Assembly: GCF_002964705.1 (NCBI RefSeq)
Contig: NZ_PQCD01000015.1
Coordinates: 124,001 to 188,000, forward strand
Reading direction: 5' to 3'
DNA: 64,000 nucleotides
Source of the DNA: Pseudoalteromonas sp. T1lg75
GTDB lineage: Bacteria; Pseudomonadota; Gammaproteobacteria; Enterobacterales; Alteromonadaceae
In this document: positions 20,636 to 27,272 of the stretch, piece by piece
How the letters are laid out: every line of letters starts with the position of its first letter
Position numbering within the stretch: position 1 is the first letter of the stretch
Made by a program: the position numbers and the translations under genes
Notes under the pieces: generated by a model
Told to the model about the DNA's origin: nothing
Databases searched by the model: none
What the model saw: only the letters and a program-made list of their open reading frames with translations

Positions 20636-21370
20636 GTGAGTAACGAACTAATTTTTGGCTTTCACAGCGTTGAAGCCATCTTAAGCAAAGAGCCTGAGCG
20701 CTTTTTAGAAATTTACGCACTCAAGGGCCGTGAAGACAAGCGTCTTAATGACGTGATCAATCAGGCCCGCAAGTTTGGCATTTCAATCCAGTTTATGCAG
20801 CGCAAGGCCCTAGACGATAAGGCCAAAGGCGAGCAACATCAGGGAATTATCGCCCGCGTGCGCGCCGGTAAGCAGTACAGCGAAAAAGACCTGGACGATA
20901 TTATCAAACGCGAGCAAACGCCGTTTTTGTTGGTGCTTGATGGCATTACCGACCCGCATAACCTAGGAGCTTGTTTGCGCAGCGCCGATGCCGCAGGTGT
21001 GCATGCTGTGGTGGTACCTAAAGACAAATCAGCCAAGCTTAATGCCACGGCTCGTAAGGTGGCCTGTGGTGCGGCAGAAACCGTACCCCTGGTGCAGGTA
21101 ACCAACCTGGCGCGCACCCTGCGTGAGATTAAAGACGCTGGTGTGTGGGTGGTGGGCACCGCAGGTGAAACAGATACGACCTTATTTGAGGCCAACCTGA
21201 CCGGTCCGATCGCCATTGTGATGGGCGCCGAAGGCGATGGTATGCGCCGTTTAACCCGTGAGCACTGTGATGTGTTGGTAAAAATTCCCATGGTGGGCAC
21301 GGTTTCAAGCCTCAATGTATCGGTGGCAACCGGCATCAGTTTGTTTGAAGTGTTGAGACAGCGCGCTTAA
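20636..21370 (+). CDS. rlmB: 23S rRNA (guanosine-2'-O-)-methyltransferase RlmB
   Basis: A 244-residue SPOUT (TrmH) methyltransferase modifying G2251 in the ribosomal P loop. An N-terminal substrate-binding domain is followed by the knot motifs: [30 protein letters not shown] and [11 protein letters not shown] choose the GTG at 20636, with GAGAG 5 bp upstream, because the product then begins [16 protein letters not shown] like other RlmB. A GTG at 20630 would add two residues. Confidence 0.96.
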   Translation: MSNELIFGFHSVEAILSKEPERFLEIYALKGREDKRLNDVINQARKFGISIQFMQRKALDDKAKGEQHQGIIARVRAGKQYSEKDLDDIIKREQTPFLLVLDGITDPHNLGACLRSADAAGVHAVVVPKDKSAKLNATARKVACGAAETVPLVQVTNLARTLREIKDAGVWVVGTAGETDTTLFEANLTGPIAIVMGAEGDGMRRLTREHCDVLVKIPMVGTVSSLNVSVATGISLFEVLRQRA

Positions 21371-21387
21371 CCTATCGAATGAGCATC

Positions 21388-21413
21388 AAGCCCGCATTAT
21401 GGCGGGCTTTTTA
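21388..21413 (+). terminator. Rho-independent terminator after rlmB
   Basis: AAGCCCGC and GCGGGCTT form an 8-bp stem with a 6-base loop and a short T-run. Confidence 0.8.
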
Positions 21414-21427
21414 TTGCCTGTTAGATA

Positions 21428-21456
21428 TTGATTAATTTGCCAACAATGCGTAGAAT
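21428..21456 (+). promoter_or_regulatory. Sigma70 promoter of the rpsF operon
   Basis: TTGATT (21428-21433) and TAGAAT (21451-21456) are spaced by exactly 17 bp and followed by a GC-rich discriminator. The predicted start lies just ahead of the leader hairpin at 21466. Confidence 0.65.
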
Positions 21457-21465
21457 ACGCGCTCA

Positions 21466-21513
21466 TTTCGACCGTTTAACATTAATTCCTTGCCTTAAAC
21501 CGAGTGGTCGAAA
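21466..21513 (+). promoter_or_regulatory. Putative S6:S18 autoregulatory mRNA leader
   Basis: TTTCGACC (21466-21473) pairs with GGTCGAAA (21506-21513), and GTTTAA (21474-21479) pairs with TTAAAC (21495-21500). This leaves a right-side bulge beginning CCGAGT at 21500-21505. A CCG in an asymmetric bulge ahead of rpsF is the known mark of the leader bound by the S6:S18 complex, which mimics its 16S rRNA site. Folding was done by hand. Confidence 0.65.
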
Positions 21514-21547
21514 CGGTGGAAGGCTATATTAACCGTAAGGAATACCC

Positions 21548-21889
21548 ATGCGTCATTACGAAATCGTATTCATGGTTCATCCAGATCAAAGTGAACAAGT
21601 AGCTGGTATGATCGAGCGTTATACTGGTTCTATCACTGAAGCTGGCGGTAAAATTCACCGTCTAGAAGACTGGGGCCGTCGTCAACTGGCTTACCCAATC
21701 GAAAAGCTTCATAAAGCACACTATGTTCTAATGAACGTTGAAGCACCAACTGAAGTAATCAACGAGCTTGAAACTTCTTTCCGCTACAACGATGCAGTGC
21801 TTCGTAACCTAGTTATGCGCACTAAAGATGCAGTAACTGAAGCTTCTCCTCTTGCTAAAGAAGAGAAAAAAGAAGCTGCTGAAGCTTAA
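21548..21889 (+). CDS. rpsF: 30S ribosomal protein S6
   Basis: A 113-residue ribosomal protein that binds 16S rRNA as a heterodimer with S18. It begins [15 protein letters not shown], with the [11 protein letters not shown] motif near 42. The acidic Glu/Ala-rich tail is a known site of glutamylation in E. coli. It is first in the rpsF-priB-rpsR-rplI operon; RBS TAAGGA lies 7 bp upstream. Confidence 0.98.
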   Translation: MRHYEIVFMVHPDQSEQVAGMIERYTGSITEAGGKIHRLEDWGRRQLAYPIEKLHKAHYVLMNVEAPTEVINELETSFRYNDAVLRNLVMRTKDAVTEASPLAKEEKKEAAEA

Positions 21890-21907
21890 TCGTTCTGCGT
21901 GGTTGTA

Positions 21908-22237
21908 ATGGCTGATACGCCTAGTGAGCAAGCGCTCAACTTAGTCGAACTTGGTGGCATTATTTGTAAGGCCCCAAAATTCAGTCAAAGCCCGGCCGGT
22001 GTGCCACACTGTATTTTCGTGCTTGAGCATCGTTCAATACAGTTAGAAGCGCAACTTAACCGACAAAGTTATGTTCGCATTCAAGTGGTCGCAAGCGGTA
22101 AAGAGCATCAACCTGCAACACAATATTTGCAAGTTGAGCAACAAGTACGAGTGAGGGGATTTTTAAATCGCCACCAAGGTCGAAATGGCCTTAGTCAACT
22201 GGTACTGCACGCTCAGCAAATTGAAAGAATTAATTGA
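21908..22237 (+). CDS. priB: Primosomal replication protein N, PriB
   Basis: A 109-residue OB-fold single-strand DNA-binding protein that stabilises PriA at stalled forks during primosome assembly. Recognised by [27 protein letters not shown], the hallmark strand of PriB, and by [13 protein letters not shown] at the end. I take the ATG at 21908; a GTG at 21899 would add three residues. It is embedded between rpsF and rpsR as usual, and its end approaches the rpsR Shine-Dalgarno. Confidence 0.95.
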   Translation: MADTPSEQALNLVELGGIICKAPKFSQSPAGVPHCIFVLEHRSIQLEAQLNRQSYVRIQVVASGKEHQPATQYLQVEQQVRVRGFLNRHQGRNGLSQLVLHAQQIERIN

Positions 22238-22248
22238 GGAAAATACTC

Positions 22249-22476
22249 ATGGCACGTTACTTCAGACGTCGTAAGTTCTGCCGCTTCAAAGCGGAAGGCG
22301 TACAACAAATCGATTATAAAGATCTAGCTACTCTTAAAAACTACGTTACAGAAAGTGGCAAAATCGTACCTAGCCGTATCACAGGTACTAGCGCTAAGTA
22401 TCAGCGTCAGCTAGCAACCGCTATCAAGCGTGCTCGCTACCTAGCCCTTCTTCCATACACTGACTTACACAAGTAA
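22249..22476 (+). CDS. rpsR: 30S ribosomal protein S18
   Basis: A 75-residue ribosomal protein beginning [20 protein letters not shown] 22249 is chosen because the family starts there; a TTG five codons earlier falls within the ribosome-binding region (TGAGGA). Partner of S6 in rRNA binding and in the leader feedback proposed at 21466. Confidence 0.98.
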   Translation: MARYFRRRKFCRFKAEGVQQIDYKDLATLKNYVTESGKIVPSRITGTSAKYQRQLATAIKRARYLALLPYTDLHK

Positions 22477-22511
22477 GCAGCGGATTAACAGTTTTTAAAA
22501 GGTGTAGAGAC

Positions 22512-22964
22512 ATGCAAGTTATTCTACTAGACAAGATCGCAAACCTAGGTGGCCTAGGTGACCAGGTTTCAGTTAAATCTGGTTTCGCACGTAACTTCCT
22601 TTTCCCGAAAGGTAAGGCAGTTCCTGCAACTAAAGTTAACATCGAAACTTTCGAAGCACGTCGTGCTGAGCTTGAAGCGAAAATCGCTGAAGAGCTAGCT
22701 GCTTCACAAGCACGCGCTGAGAAACTTGAAGCACTTGCAGAAGTGACTCTTGTTTCTAAAGCAGGTGACGAAGGTAAACTATTTGGTTCAATCGGTACTC
22801 GTGACATCGCTGACGCGATCTCTGCAACTGGTATCGAAGTAGCTAAATCAGAAGTTCGCCTACCTACCGGTACTATCCGTGAAACAGGTGAATTCGACGT
22901 AGCAATCCAGGTTCACTCAGAAGTTACTGCAACTATCAAAGTGATCGTTATTGCTGAAGCTTAA
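22512..22964 (+). CDS. rplI: 50S ribosomal protein L9
   Basis: A 150-residue two-domain ribosomal protein: an N-terminal domain ([19 protein letters not shown]), a long charged connecting helix (about 40-75), and a C-terminal domain with [15 protein letters not shown]. Last gene of its operon, ending at a strong terminator. Confidence 0.98.
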   Translation: MQVILLDKIANLGGLGDQVSVKSGFARNFLFPKGKAVPATKVNIETFEARRAELEAKIAEELAASQARAEKLEALAEVTLVSKAGDEGKLFGSIGTRDIADAISATGIEVAKSEVRLPTGTIRETGEFDVAIQVHSEVTATIKVIVIAEA

Positions 22965-22984
22965 TCGCTGATTAGCTTTATGTG

Positions 22985-23012
22985 AAAAACCGCGCCAAGG
23001 CGCGGTTTTTTT
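22985..23012 (+). terminator. Rho-independent terminator after rplI
   Basis: AAAAACCGCGCC and GGCGCGGTTTTT form a perfect 12-bp stem with a 2-base AA loop and a T tail. Confidence 0.9.
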
Positions 23013-23020
23013 ATGCGTGC

Positions 23021-23173
23021 TGTAGGTCAATGTTGTGGGCGAGGGCGATATCTGTAGGTCAGGTTTCAACCTGACACCTGACGATGTTGTAGGGCCGCCG
23101 ACAATGCGGTTGTAGGTCGGTGCTTTGCGCCCACAAGGGTGCTCTTGGCAAGATTTTTGTCGGGCCGCCGACA
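23021..23173. repeat. REP-like scattered short repeats
   Basis: TGTAGGTC occurs at 23021, 23053 and 23111, and GGGCCGCCGACA at 23092 and 23162. The hairpin GTCAGGTT-TC-AACCTGAC lies at 23058-23075. Such mixed palindromic units resemble REP-type intergenic repeats. No open reading frame of interest crosses them. Confidence 0.55.
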
Positions 23174-23214
23174 GCGGTGGTTACTGATAGATTTTGTCGC
23201 GTTGGCGACGGCAA

Positions 23215-23246
23215 CCAAAGAGGGAGTGATTCGACTCCCTCTTTGG
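23215..23246. repeat. Perfect 13-bp inverted repeat (hairpin)
   Basis: CCAAAGAGGGAGT at 23215-23227 and its exact complement at 23234-23246 flank a 6-base loop (GATTCG). No T-run follows on the + strand, so it is not a simple terminator for rplI, which already has one. Confidence 0.85.
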
Positions 23247-23258
23247 AAACTCCGCGAA

Positions 23259-23431
23259 CCCGTGATTCGCTAATGCTTACGAACTCAGGTTTTTGTTAAA
23301 CGTTCCGCTTAGCTTTCAACACGGTTTAACTCGTCGTCCTGACTCGGTAAACCTAGCTCGATATCCCTATCTCGCTGTCTCAAGCACACTGCACAACAAA
23401 ACCTGATTTCTGCAGCGCGAATCAAAACGGG
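23259..23431. repeat. 173-bp composite inverted-repeat element
   Basis: CCCGT plus GATTCGC (23259-23270) pairs with GCGAATC and ACGGG (23417-23431, with an AAA bulge). TCAGGTTTTTGTT (23285-23297) pairs with AACAAAACCTGA (23395-23406), one base differing in length. An inner hairpin GGTTTA/TAAACC sits at 23323-23353. Such nesting suggests a structured RNA or a small non-autonomous element. Family unknown. Confidence 0.5.
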
Positions 23432-23473
23432 AGAGAGCGATACCTGTTAGAGTTGAGTATCTGAATATGCCAA

Positions 23474-23595
23474 CGCCCAATTAAGGGGTGAGCAACGCTA
23501 CCACCGAACCTAAAGCATTGTGCCGTAACCACTAAATTTGAAGTAGAAGCAAAAATGCCAAGCGTTGGGAATCCCTCTTAAATTGTTTGTTATAT
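23474..23595 (-). mobile_element. attC: attC recombination site (VCR-like)
   Basis: On the minus strand the site begins ATATAACAAACAATTTAAGA, passes through CCCAACGCTTGGC, a TTTAGTG block and a GGTTCGGTGG-type centre, and ends CCCCTTAATTGGGCG at the cleavage point. The order, the length (about 122 bp) and the wording (TAACAAAC...AAGAGGG, ...CCCTTAA..GGGCGTT) closely resemble the Vibrio cholerae repeats known as VCR. The R'' TAA doubles as the stop codon of the cassette gene, a frequent feature of cassettes. Confidence 0.78.
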
Positions 23596-24555
23596 TTCAA
23601 GCACGACAGAGTCAATAGACAACCTCGAGTTATCAGAAATATCCTCAACAAACTCAGCCCAAGTACCTCTCTCGACTCTGCGACTACAATAATGCGAAGT
23701 AGCCCTAATGAAGCCAATAGAGACGTCGTACAAATCTTGGATAAACTCTTCTATAGTAGCTTCGTTGTTGTCACCGTAGGACAAAAATATAGAGTCACGA
23801 TAGTTCGCTTTACCACGGTATCTAAATGCCTGAATAAGGAAGTTAACTTGTCCTTTATCTAGTGCACGATCGCGAACCTCGCGAGCAGCTTTCGTGCGAA
23901 AGTTGTCAACACCAAGAGCTTTGAAATCACGAGAAGTTTTTACCCTCTCTTCTGTTTCCCACTTTTTATACCCATGAGTCCCCTTTAGATAGGAAACCAG
24001 TGCACCATGAGCAGTTTCATTGTCATAAGCTCTGTCATTCAGATCGAAACGGTTAGCACCTCTATATGCAGCAATCTCAGCATCAGCAGTTTTTGAAACT
24101 AAGCTAGTTAAAAAGAGGTTAAATGGATATGGGATAAGTTCTTTCTCCGCGATATCTGACTGCCAAACTTTTGCTGTGGCTGTATGCGTCTCTTGAATAG
24201 AGCCAGAAGATGCTGCAACCATCGCGCTAGCGGAAAAATAGACGCTGTAATACCAAGAAATGATGGCTGAACGGCATATGTCATATTTATCTTCGACATC
24301 TTCATTCATGCTTTTCAGAGATGAAAGATTATGTAAAGCCATCATTGCGTTCTCAAACACAAGCGTATCAGCTTCACGATTGACAGGTCTACGTTGTACC
24401 CGAGCATATAAATCATTTAATTGGTCATCGGCACAAGCGCCATCGTTAACGACTTCGGCAAGAGCCCTCATCCAGTTTACAGTCCCCTGAAACGCAAAGC
24501 GGGGCTCAGCCTGATCACCAGCTTCAAATAGCCTGTCTAATAGCCACTTACTCAT
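23590..24555 (-). CDS. Integron cassette protein of unknown function (321 aa)
   Basis: I do not recognise the family. The product appears soluble, with no signal peptide or clear membrane span, largely helical and rich in Ala/Arg/Asp. A segment near residue 100, SAIISWYYSVYFSASAM, loosely recalls the first helix of HEPN-type domains, but no clear R-x4-6-H motif is seen (only IRATSHY near 290), so this stays a guess. The start is ATG 24553-24555, because AGGAGG lies 7 bp upstream; an ATG eight codons earlier lies before that site. The stop TAA lies in the attC R'' box. It has no co-directional neighbour. Confidence 0.8.
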   Translation of the reverse strand: MSKWLLDRLFEAGDQAEPRFAFQGTVNWMRALAEVVNDGACADDQLNDLYARVQRRPVNREADTLVFENAMMALHNLSSLKSMNEDVEDKYDICRSAIISWYYSVYFSASAMVAASSGSIQETHTATAKVWQSDIAEKELIPYPFNLFLTSLVSKTADAEIAAYRGANRFDLNDRAYDNETAHGALVSYLKGTHGYKKWETEERVKTSRDFKALGVDNFRTKAAREVRDRALDKGQVNFLIQAFRYRGKANYRDSIFLSYGDNNEATIEEFIQDLYDVSIGFIRATSHYCSRRVERGTWAEFVEDISDNSRLSIDSVVLEI

Positions 24556-24593
24556 GATAAACCTCCTGAAATATAACAACTTATTAGTGAGAC

Positions 24594-24618
24594 CTTGTAA
24601 GGTAGGCTACCTTGCAAG
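24594..24618. repeat. 25-bp near-perfect palindrome beside the cassette
   Basis: CTTGTAAGGTAG and CTACCTTGCAAG flank a single central G, with one mismatch in 12. It lies 18 bp outside the cassette boundary, upstream of the cassette gene start, so it could be an operator for the promoter driving the cassette. Confidence 0.55.
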
Positions 24619-24727
24619 CTTGGTGAAAACAATAGATTAGTGAGTGTCCGTTACTTGCACTCTAAAACTAATCCATCAACATTAGAAGACGCATGAAATT
24701 AACTCGGTGTATCAGCTAAATCCCCTT

Positions 24728-24863
24728 ACATTGCATCTGAAACACGCTACGAGAAGAGTAATCGCCCTTTGGACTAAGGGCGAAAACATGCCTAGGGCAT
24801 GGACGCCCTATGCATGTTGGTTACGTTCACTTCTCGTGGCGCGTTAAGGAAATTATGCAATGT
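24728..24863. repeat. 136-bp element folding as a three-way junction
   Basis: Outer arms: ACATTGCAT (24728-24736) with ATGCAATGT (24855-24863), then AACACGCT plus ACGAGAAG (24741-24756) with CTTCTCGT plus GGCGCGTT (24830-24845), one mismatch and one wobble. Inside are two hairpins: TCGCCCTT/AAGGGCGA (24762-24783) and AACATGC...GCATGTT with AGGGC/GCCCT (24785-24818). Together with the hairpin at 24881, this fills most of the 549-bp gap before the sigma gene. It could be a structured RNA, a MITE or a recombination site; family unknown. Confidence 0.55.
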
Positions 24864-24880
24864 TGGGGCGCCTCGGGGTT

Positions 24881-24912
24881 CTTAGGGGCGGTTGGCGTAA
24901 ACCGCCCCTAAG
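24881..24912. repeat. Perfect 13-bp hairpin
   Basis: CTTAGGGGCGGTT (24881-24893) pairs exactly with 24900-24912 around a GGCGTA loop. There is no T-run on either side, so it is not a standard terminator. Confidence 0.8.
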
Positions 24913-25044
24913 GTGCCGTCGCCACCGCGACAAGAACTCAATTCAAAGTGCCATCGTCACTAAGATCAGCTAACTTTAAAACCAGCCAAAAATCCCCACT
25001 CCTTGCCATTGAAAAATAAATTAAAAATTTTTTTAAAACCATTT

Positions 25045-25073
25045 AAACCCTTTGTACTTTGGTGCGCGTCTAA
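25045..25073 (+). promoter_or_regulatory. Candidate ECF-type promoter of the sigma operon
   Basis: AAACCC (25045-25050) and CGTCTAA (25067-25073) are separated by 16 bp. This is the AAC-N16-CGTC architecture common to promoters recognised by ECF sigma factors, which usually transcribe their own operon. Its position 41 bp ahead of the likely start fits. Confidence 0.4.
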
Positions 25074-25113
25074 TACAGTAACAAAGCAAATAAACAACAA
25101 CAGGATGACGCAG

Positions 25114-25677
25114 ATGTTGGTTAATGCCGAACAGGCATTCTCACAAACACAAACGGCGCAACAGGAACTACAAACCATCGAGAAAGCCCAGCAGGGTGAC
25201 CAAGATGCCTTTTATGTCCTGTACCAATGCCACGTAAGGCGTGTGTATGCGCTCTGTCTTCGCTTGGTGGCCGATCAGGCTCAAGCGGAAGATGTGACCC
25301 AGGAAGTGTTTGTGCAGTTGTGGCAAAAAATAAACAGCTTTGATGGTAAGTCGCAATTCAGTACCTGGTTACACCGGGTCGCCAGCAACATAGCCATCAG
25401 TTATCTGCGCAAGCAAAAAAATTGGGTACAGCGCGTCGTCAGCAGTGAAGAGACGGGTATGGAGCACGAGCAAGCGGCGCAATGTCAGGAGCTTAATGGC
25501 CTCGACAAATTAATAGTGCGTTTGCCCGAGCGAGCCCGGCAGGTATTTGTACTGCACGCGGTGGAAGGCTATCGCCACGAAGAGATAGCACAAATGATGA
25601 ATATGGCGGTGGGATCGTCAAAATCCCAGTATCACCGCGCCCGAGGGTTGTTACAGGAGTGGTATGAAAATGAGTAA
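25114..25677 (+). CDS. ECF RNA polymerase sigma factor
   Basis: A 187-residue sigma factor. Region 2 (about 30-95) shows YQCHVRRVYALCLRLV, AEDVTQEVFVQLWQ and FSTWLHRVASN. Region 4 (about 130-180) shows LPERARQVFVLHAVEGYRHEEIA. I choose ATG 25114 because AGGA lies 8 bp upstream; frames opening at 25105 or 25003 only add residues unlike the family. The next gene overlaps its 3' end, so the pair is a sigma/regulator unit. The signal it responds to is unknown. Confidence 0.88.
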   Translation: MLVNAEQAFSQTQTAQQELQTIEKAQQGDQDAFYVLYQCHVRRVYALCLRLVADQAQAEDVTQEVFVQLWQKINSFDGKSQFSTWLHRVASNIAISYLRKQKNWVQRVVSSEETGMEHEQAAQCQELNGLDKLIVRLPERARQVFVLHAVEGYRHEEIAQMMNMAVGSSKSQYHRARGLLQEWYENE

Positions 25678-26161
25678 ACCAGACTTCGACCAATTTTTAG
25701 AGCAGCAACTGCAATCGCAAGATAAGGAGTTGAGCCCAAGTCGCGACCTTTGGCCCGGTATTGAGCATGCAATTAATTTGCAGCAAAGCAAGAGCAAACG
25801 TAATTGGGTGAAACCGGCCTTCGGCAGTGCCGCCGCAGCGATCCTGGTGGCCGTGGTGGGCTTAAATATGCCGATGCAGCAAGACGCCGAGCAAACTCAG
25901 TTTGCATTGATCAGCGATGTGTTTGAGCAACAAAAGCAAAGCCTGCTGGTGCAGTATCAGTCGCAACCGGCATTAACCGATAACTGGCAACAACAACTGG
26001 CCGAGCTTGAGCAAGCCGAGAAGGCAATCAAAACCGCGCTCGAAGACGACCCAAATAACCGCGCACTGCTTGGCATGTTAGCGCAAGTATACCAACAACA
26101 ACTTGATTTAATTAATAAAGTGCACCAGCCCAAGCAGGGCACTGTATTACAGCATATTTAG
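25670..26161 (+). CDS. Putative anti-sigma factor (single-span membrane protein)
   Basis: A 163-residue protein. The cytoplasmic N-terminus (about 1-45) contains a RDLWPGIEHAI segment of the kind found in anti-sigma helices. One hydrophobic span lies at about 50-66 (AAAAILVAVVGLNM), followed by a Gln/Glu-rich helical C-terminal part outside. No zinc-binding H-x3-C-x2-C motif is seen. Its start overlaps the sigma gene stop, and an ATG two codons earlier (25664) is also possible. The assignment rests on position and layout. Confidence 0.65.
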   Translation: MSKPDFDQFLEQQLQSQDKELSPSRDLWPGIEHAINLQQSKSKRNWVKPAFGSAAAAILVAVVGLNMPMQQDAEQTQFALISDVFEQQKQSLLVQYQSQPALTDNWQQQLAELEQAEKAIKTALEDDPNNRALLGMLAQVYQQQLDLINKVHQPKQGTVLQHI

Positions 26162-26170
26162 GAGAAGAAG

Positions 26171-27136
26171 ATGAAAGCACTAGCATATACCCTAGCCATG
26201 GTTCCTTGCTTAGCATTGGCTGGCGAGAAGATAGATGAGCAAATTAGCGTACCGGCCGATGGTCGTATCTTTATCGATAACCAGCGCGGTGACATCATTA
26301 TCAAGGGCTGGGATAAGGCCAGTCTGCAAATCAAGGGTGAGCTTGATGATAGAGCCGAAGGCTATACCCTTGAGACCCGTGGTCAACGCACCGACTTTAT
26401 TGTCAAAATGCCGAAGAACTACAACAAGGGTTGGGGCTGGGGCAACAACAATGATGATAATGGTGAAGGCTCAAAGCTGACCATTTATATGCCGATGCAA
26501 AGCGCCCTCAGCCTCGAAGGCATCAATGTGGACGTGGATGTGAGTGAGCTTAGCAGCGACAGCCGCATTGAGACCGTCAACGGCGATATCGATGCCAAGG
26601 ACCTCTCGGGTAAGCTGATTTTTGAAACCGTCAATGGCGATGTCAGCGGTACCAACTTAAACGGCGATATTCGTTATCAAACGGTCAATGGCGATATCAA
26701 TGACGTTGATTCGCAGGGCCAGCTGCGCATGACCCTGGTAAACGGCGATGTCACCAGCACCACCAAGTCAGAAGACATTCGCTTTGAGAACGTCAATGGT
26801 GATTTAACGTTGCGTGCTCACACGCTTGGCAGCCTAAAGCTTAATACCGTTAACGGCGAGCTGGAGGTGTATGTGAAAGAGCTGAAAACGAACGCGCAAA
26901 TCCGCGCCGAAAGCGTCAGCGGTGACTTCGATTTATACCTGCCAACGAATGTCTCGGCACGTTTTGACTTAGACGCCCATGCCGGTGGTGATATCCGCAA
27001 CGAGCTAAGTAAAGACAAGGCGGTTGAAGCCAAATATGGTCCGGGCGAGAGCCTAAGCTTCACTCTGGGCCAGGGCGAGGCAGAAGTGGAAGTGACCACC
27101 ATCAGTGGCAACACTAACTTACGTAAAAACGACTAA
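26171..27136 (+). CDS. DUF4097-type secreted beta-repeat protein
   Basis: A 321-residue exported protein with a short signal peptide (cleavage about residue 18, ALA-GEK). The body is a run of about 20-residue repeats with VNGDI/VNGDV/VNGEL turns (about 133-240), typical of DUF4097 beta-solenoid proteins. DUF4097 genes often lie beside ECF sigma/anti-sigma pairs or LiaFSR-like envelope stress systems, so an envelope stress target is plausible. Third gene of the operon, 9 bp after the anti-sigma gene, ending at a terminator. Confidence 0.8.
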   Translation: MKALAYTLAMVPCLALAGEKIDEQISVPADGRIFIDNQRGDIIIKGWDKASLQIKGELDDRAEGYTLETRGQRTDFIVKMPKNYNKGWGWGNNNDDNGEGSKLTIYMPMQSALSLEGINVDVDVSELSSDSRIETVNGDIDAKDLSGKLIFETVNGDVSGTNLNGDIRYQTVNGDINDVDSQGQLRMTLVNGDVTSTTKSEDIRFENVNGDLTLRAHTLGSLKLNTVNGELEVYVKELKTNAQIRAESVSGDFDLYLPTNVSARFDLDAHAGGDIRNELSKDKAVEAKYGPGESLSFTLGQGEAEVEVTTISGNTNLRKND

Positions 27137-27170
27137 TTAACGCGACTAGCAAAAAAACAACTCCCAACTT

Positions 27171-27197
27171 AGCGGGCACTTAGCCCGCTTCTTTTTT
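27171..27197 (+). terminator. Rho-independent terminator after the sigma/DUF4097 operon
   Basis: AGCGGGC and GCCCGCT form a 7-bp stem with an ACTTA loop, then TCTTTTTT. Confidence 0.8.
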
Positions 27198-27272
27198 AAA
27201 AATGCCACGCAGTTGTTGCACTGCCATACTAAGCCGATAGAATAAGGCAATTCGCTCCCCTTTAGAGTAACT

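Larger units (their letters stand above)
23474..24576 (-). mobile_element. Solitary integron gene cassette (1,103 bp)
   Basis: Read on the minus strand, the cassette starts at TT of a G-TTATAT core (24576 downward), carries one gene with an AGGAGG ribosome-binding site, and ends with an attC site at 23474. The complement of that entry core (ATATAAC) recurs at the gene end as the R'' box, exactly as expected of a circularised cassette. No integrase, attI or second cassette is visible in the window. The cassette is visibly richer in A+T than its neighbours, a sign of transfer. Confidence 0.75.

Noticed and set aside
23215..23246. 13-bp perfect hairpin as rplI terminator
   Set aside because: rplI already has a textbook terminator at 22985, and this hairpin has no T-run.
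23532..23862. Short open frames on both strands around the attC site
   Set aside because: They lie within the attC and the 3' end of the cassette gene, lack ribosome-binding sites and have no recognisable sequence.
25003..25113. N-terminal extension of the first ECF sigma factor
   Set aside because: The extra 37 residues are lysine/phenylalanine-rich noise, the candidate promoter lies within them, and AGGA precedes ATG 25114.
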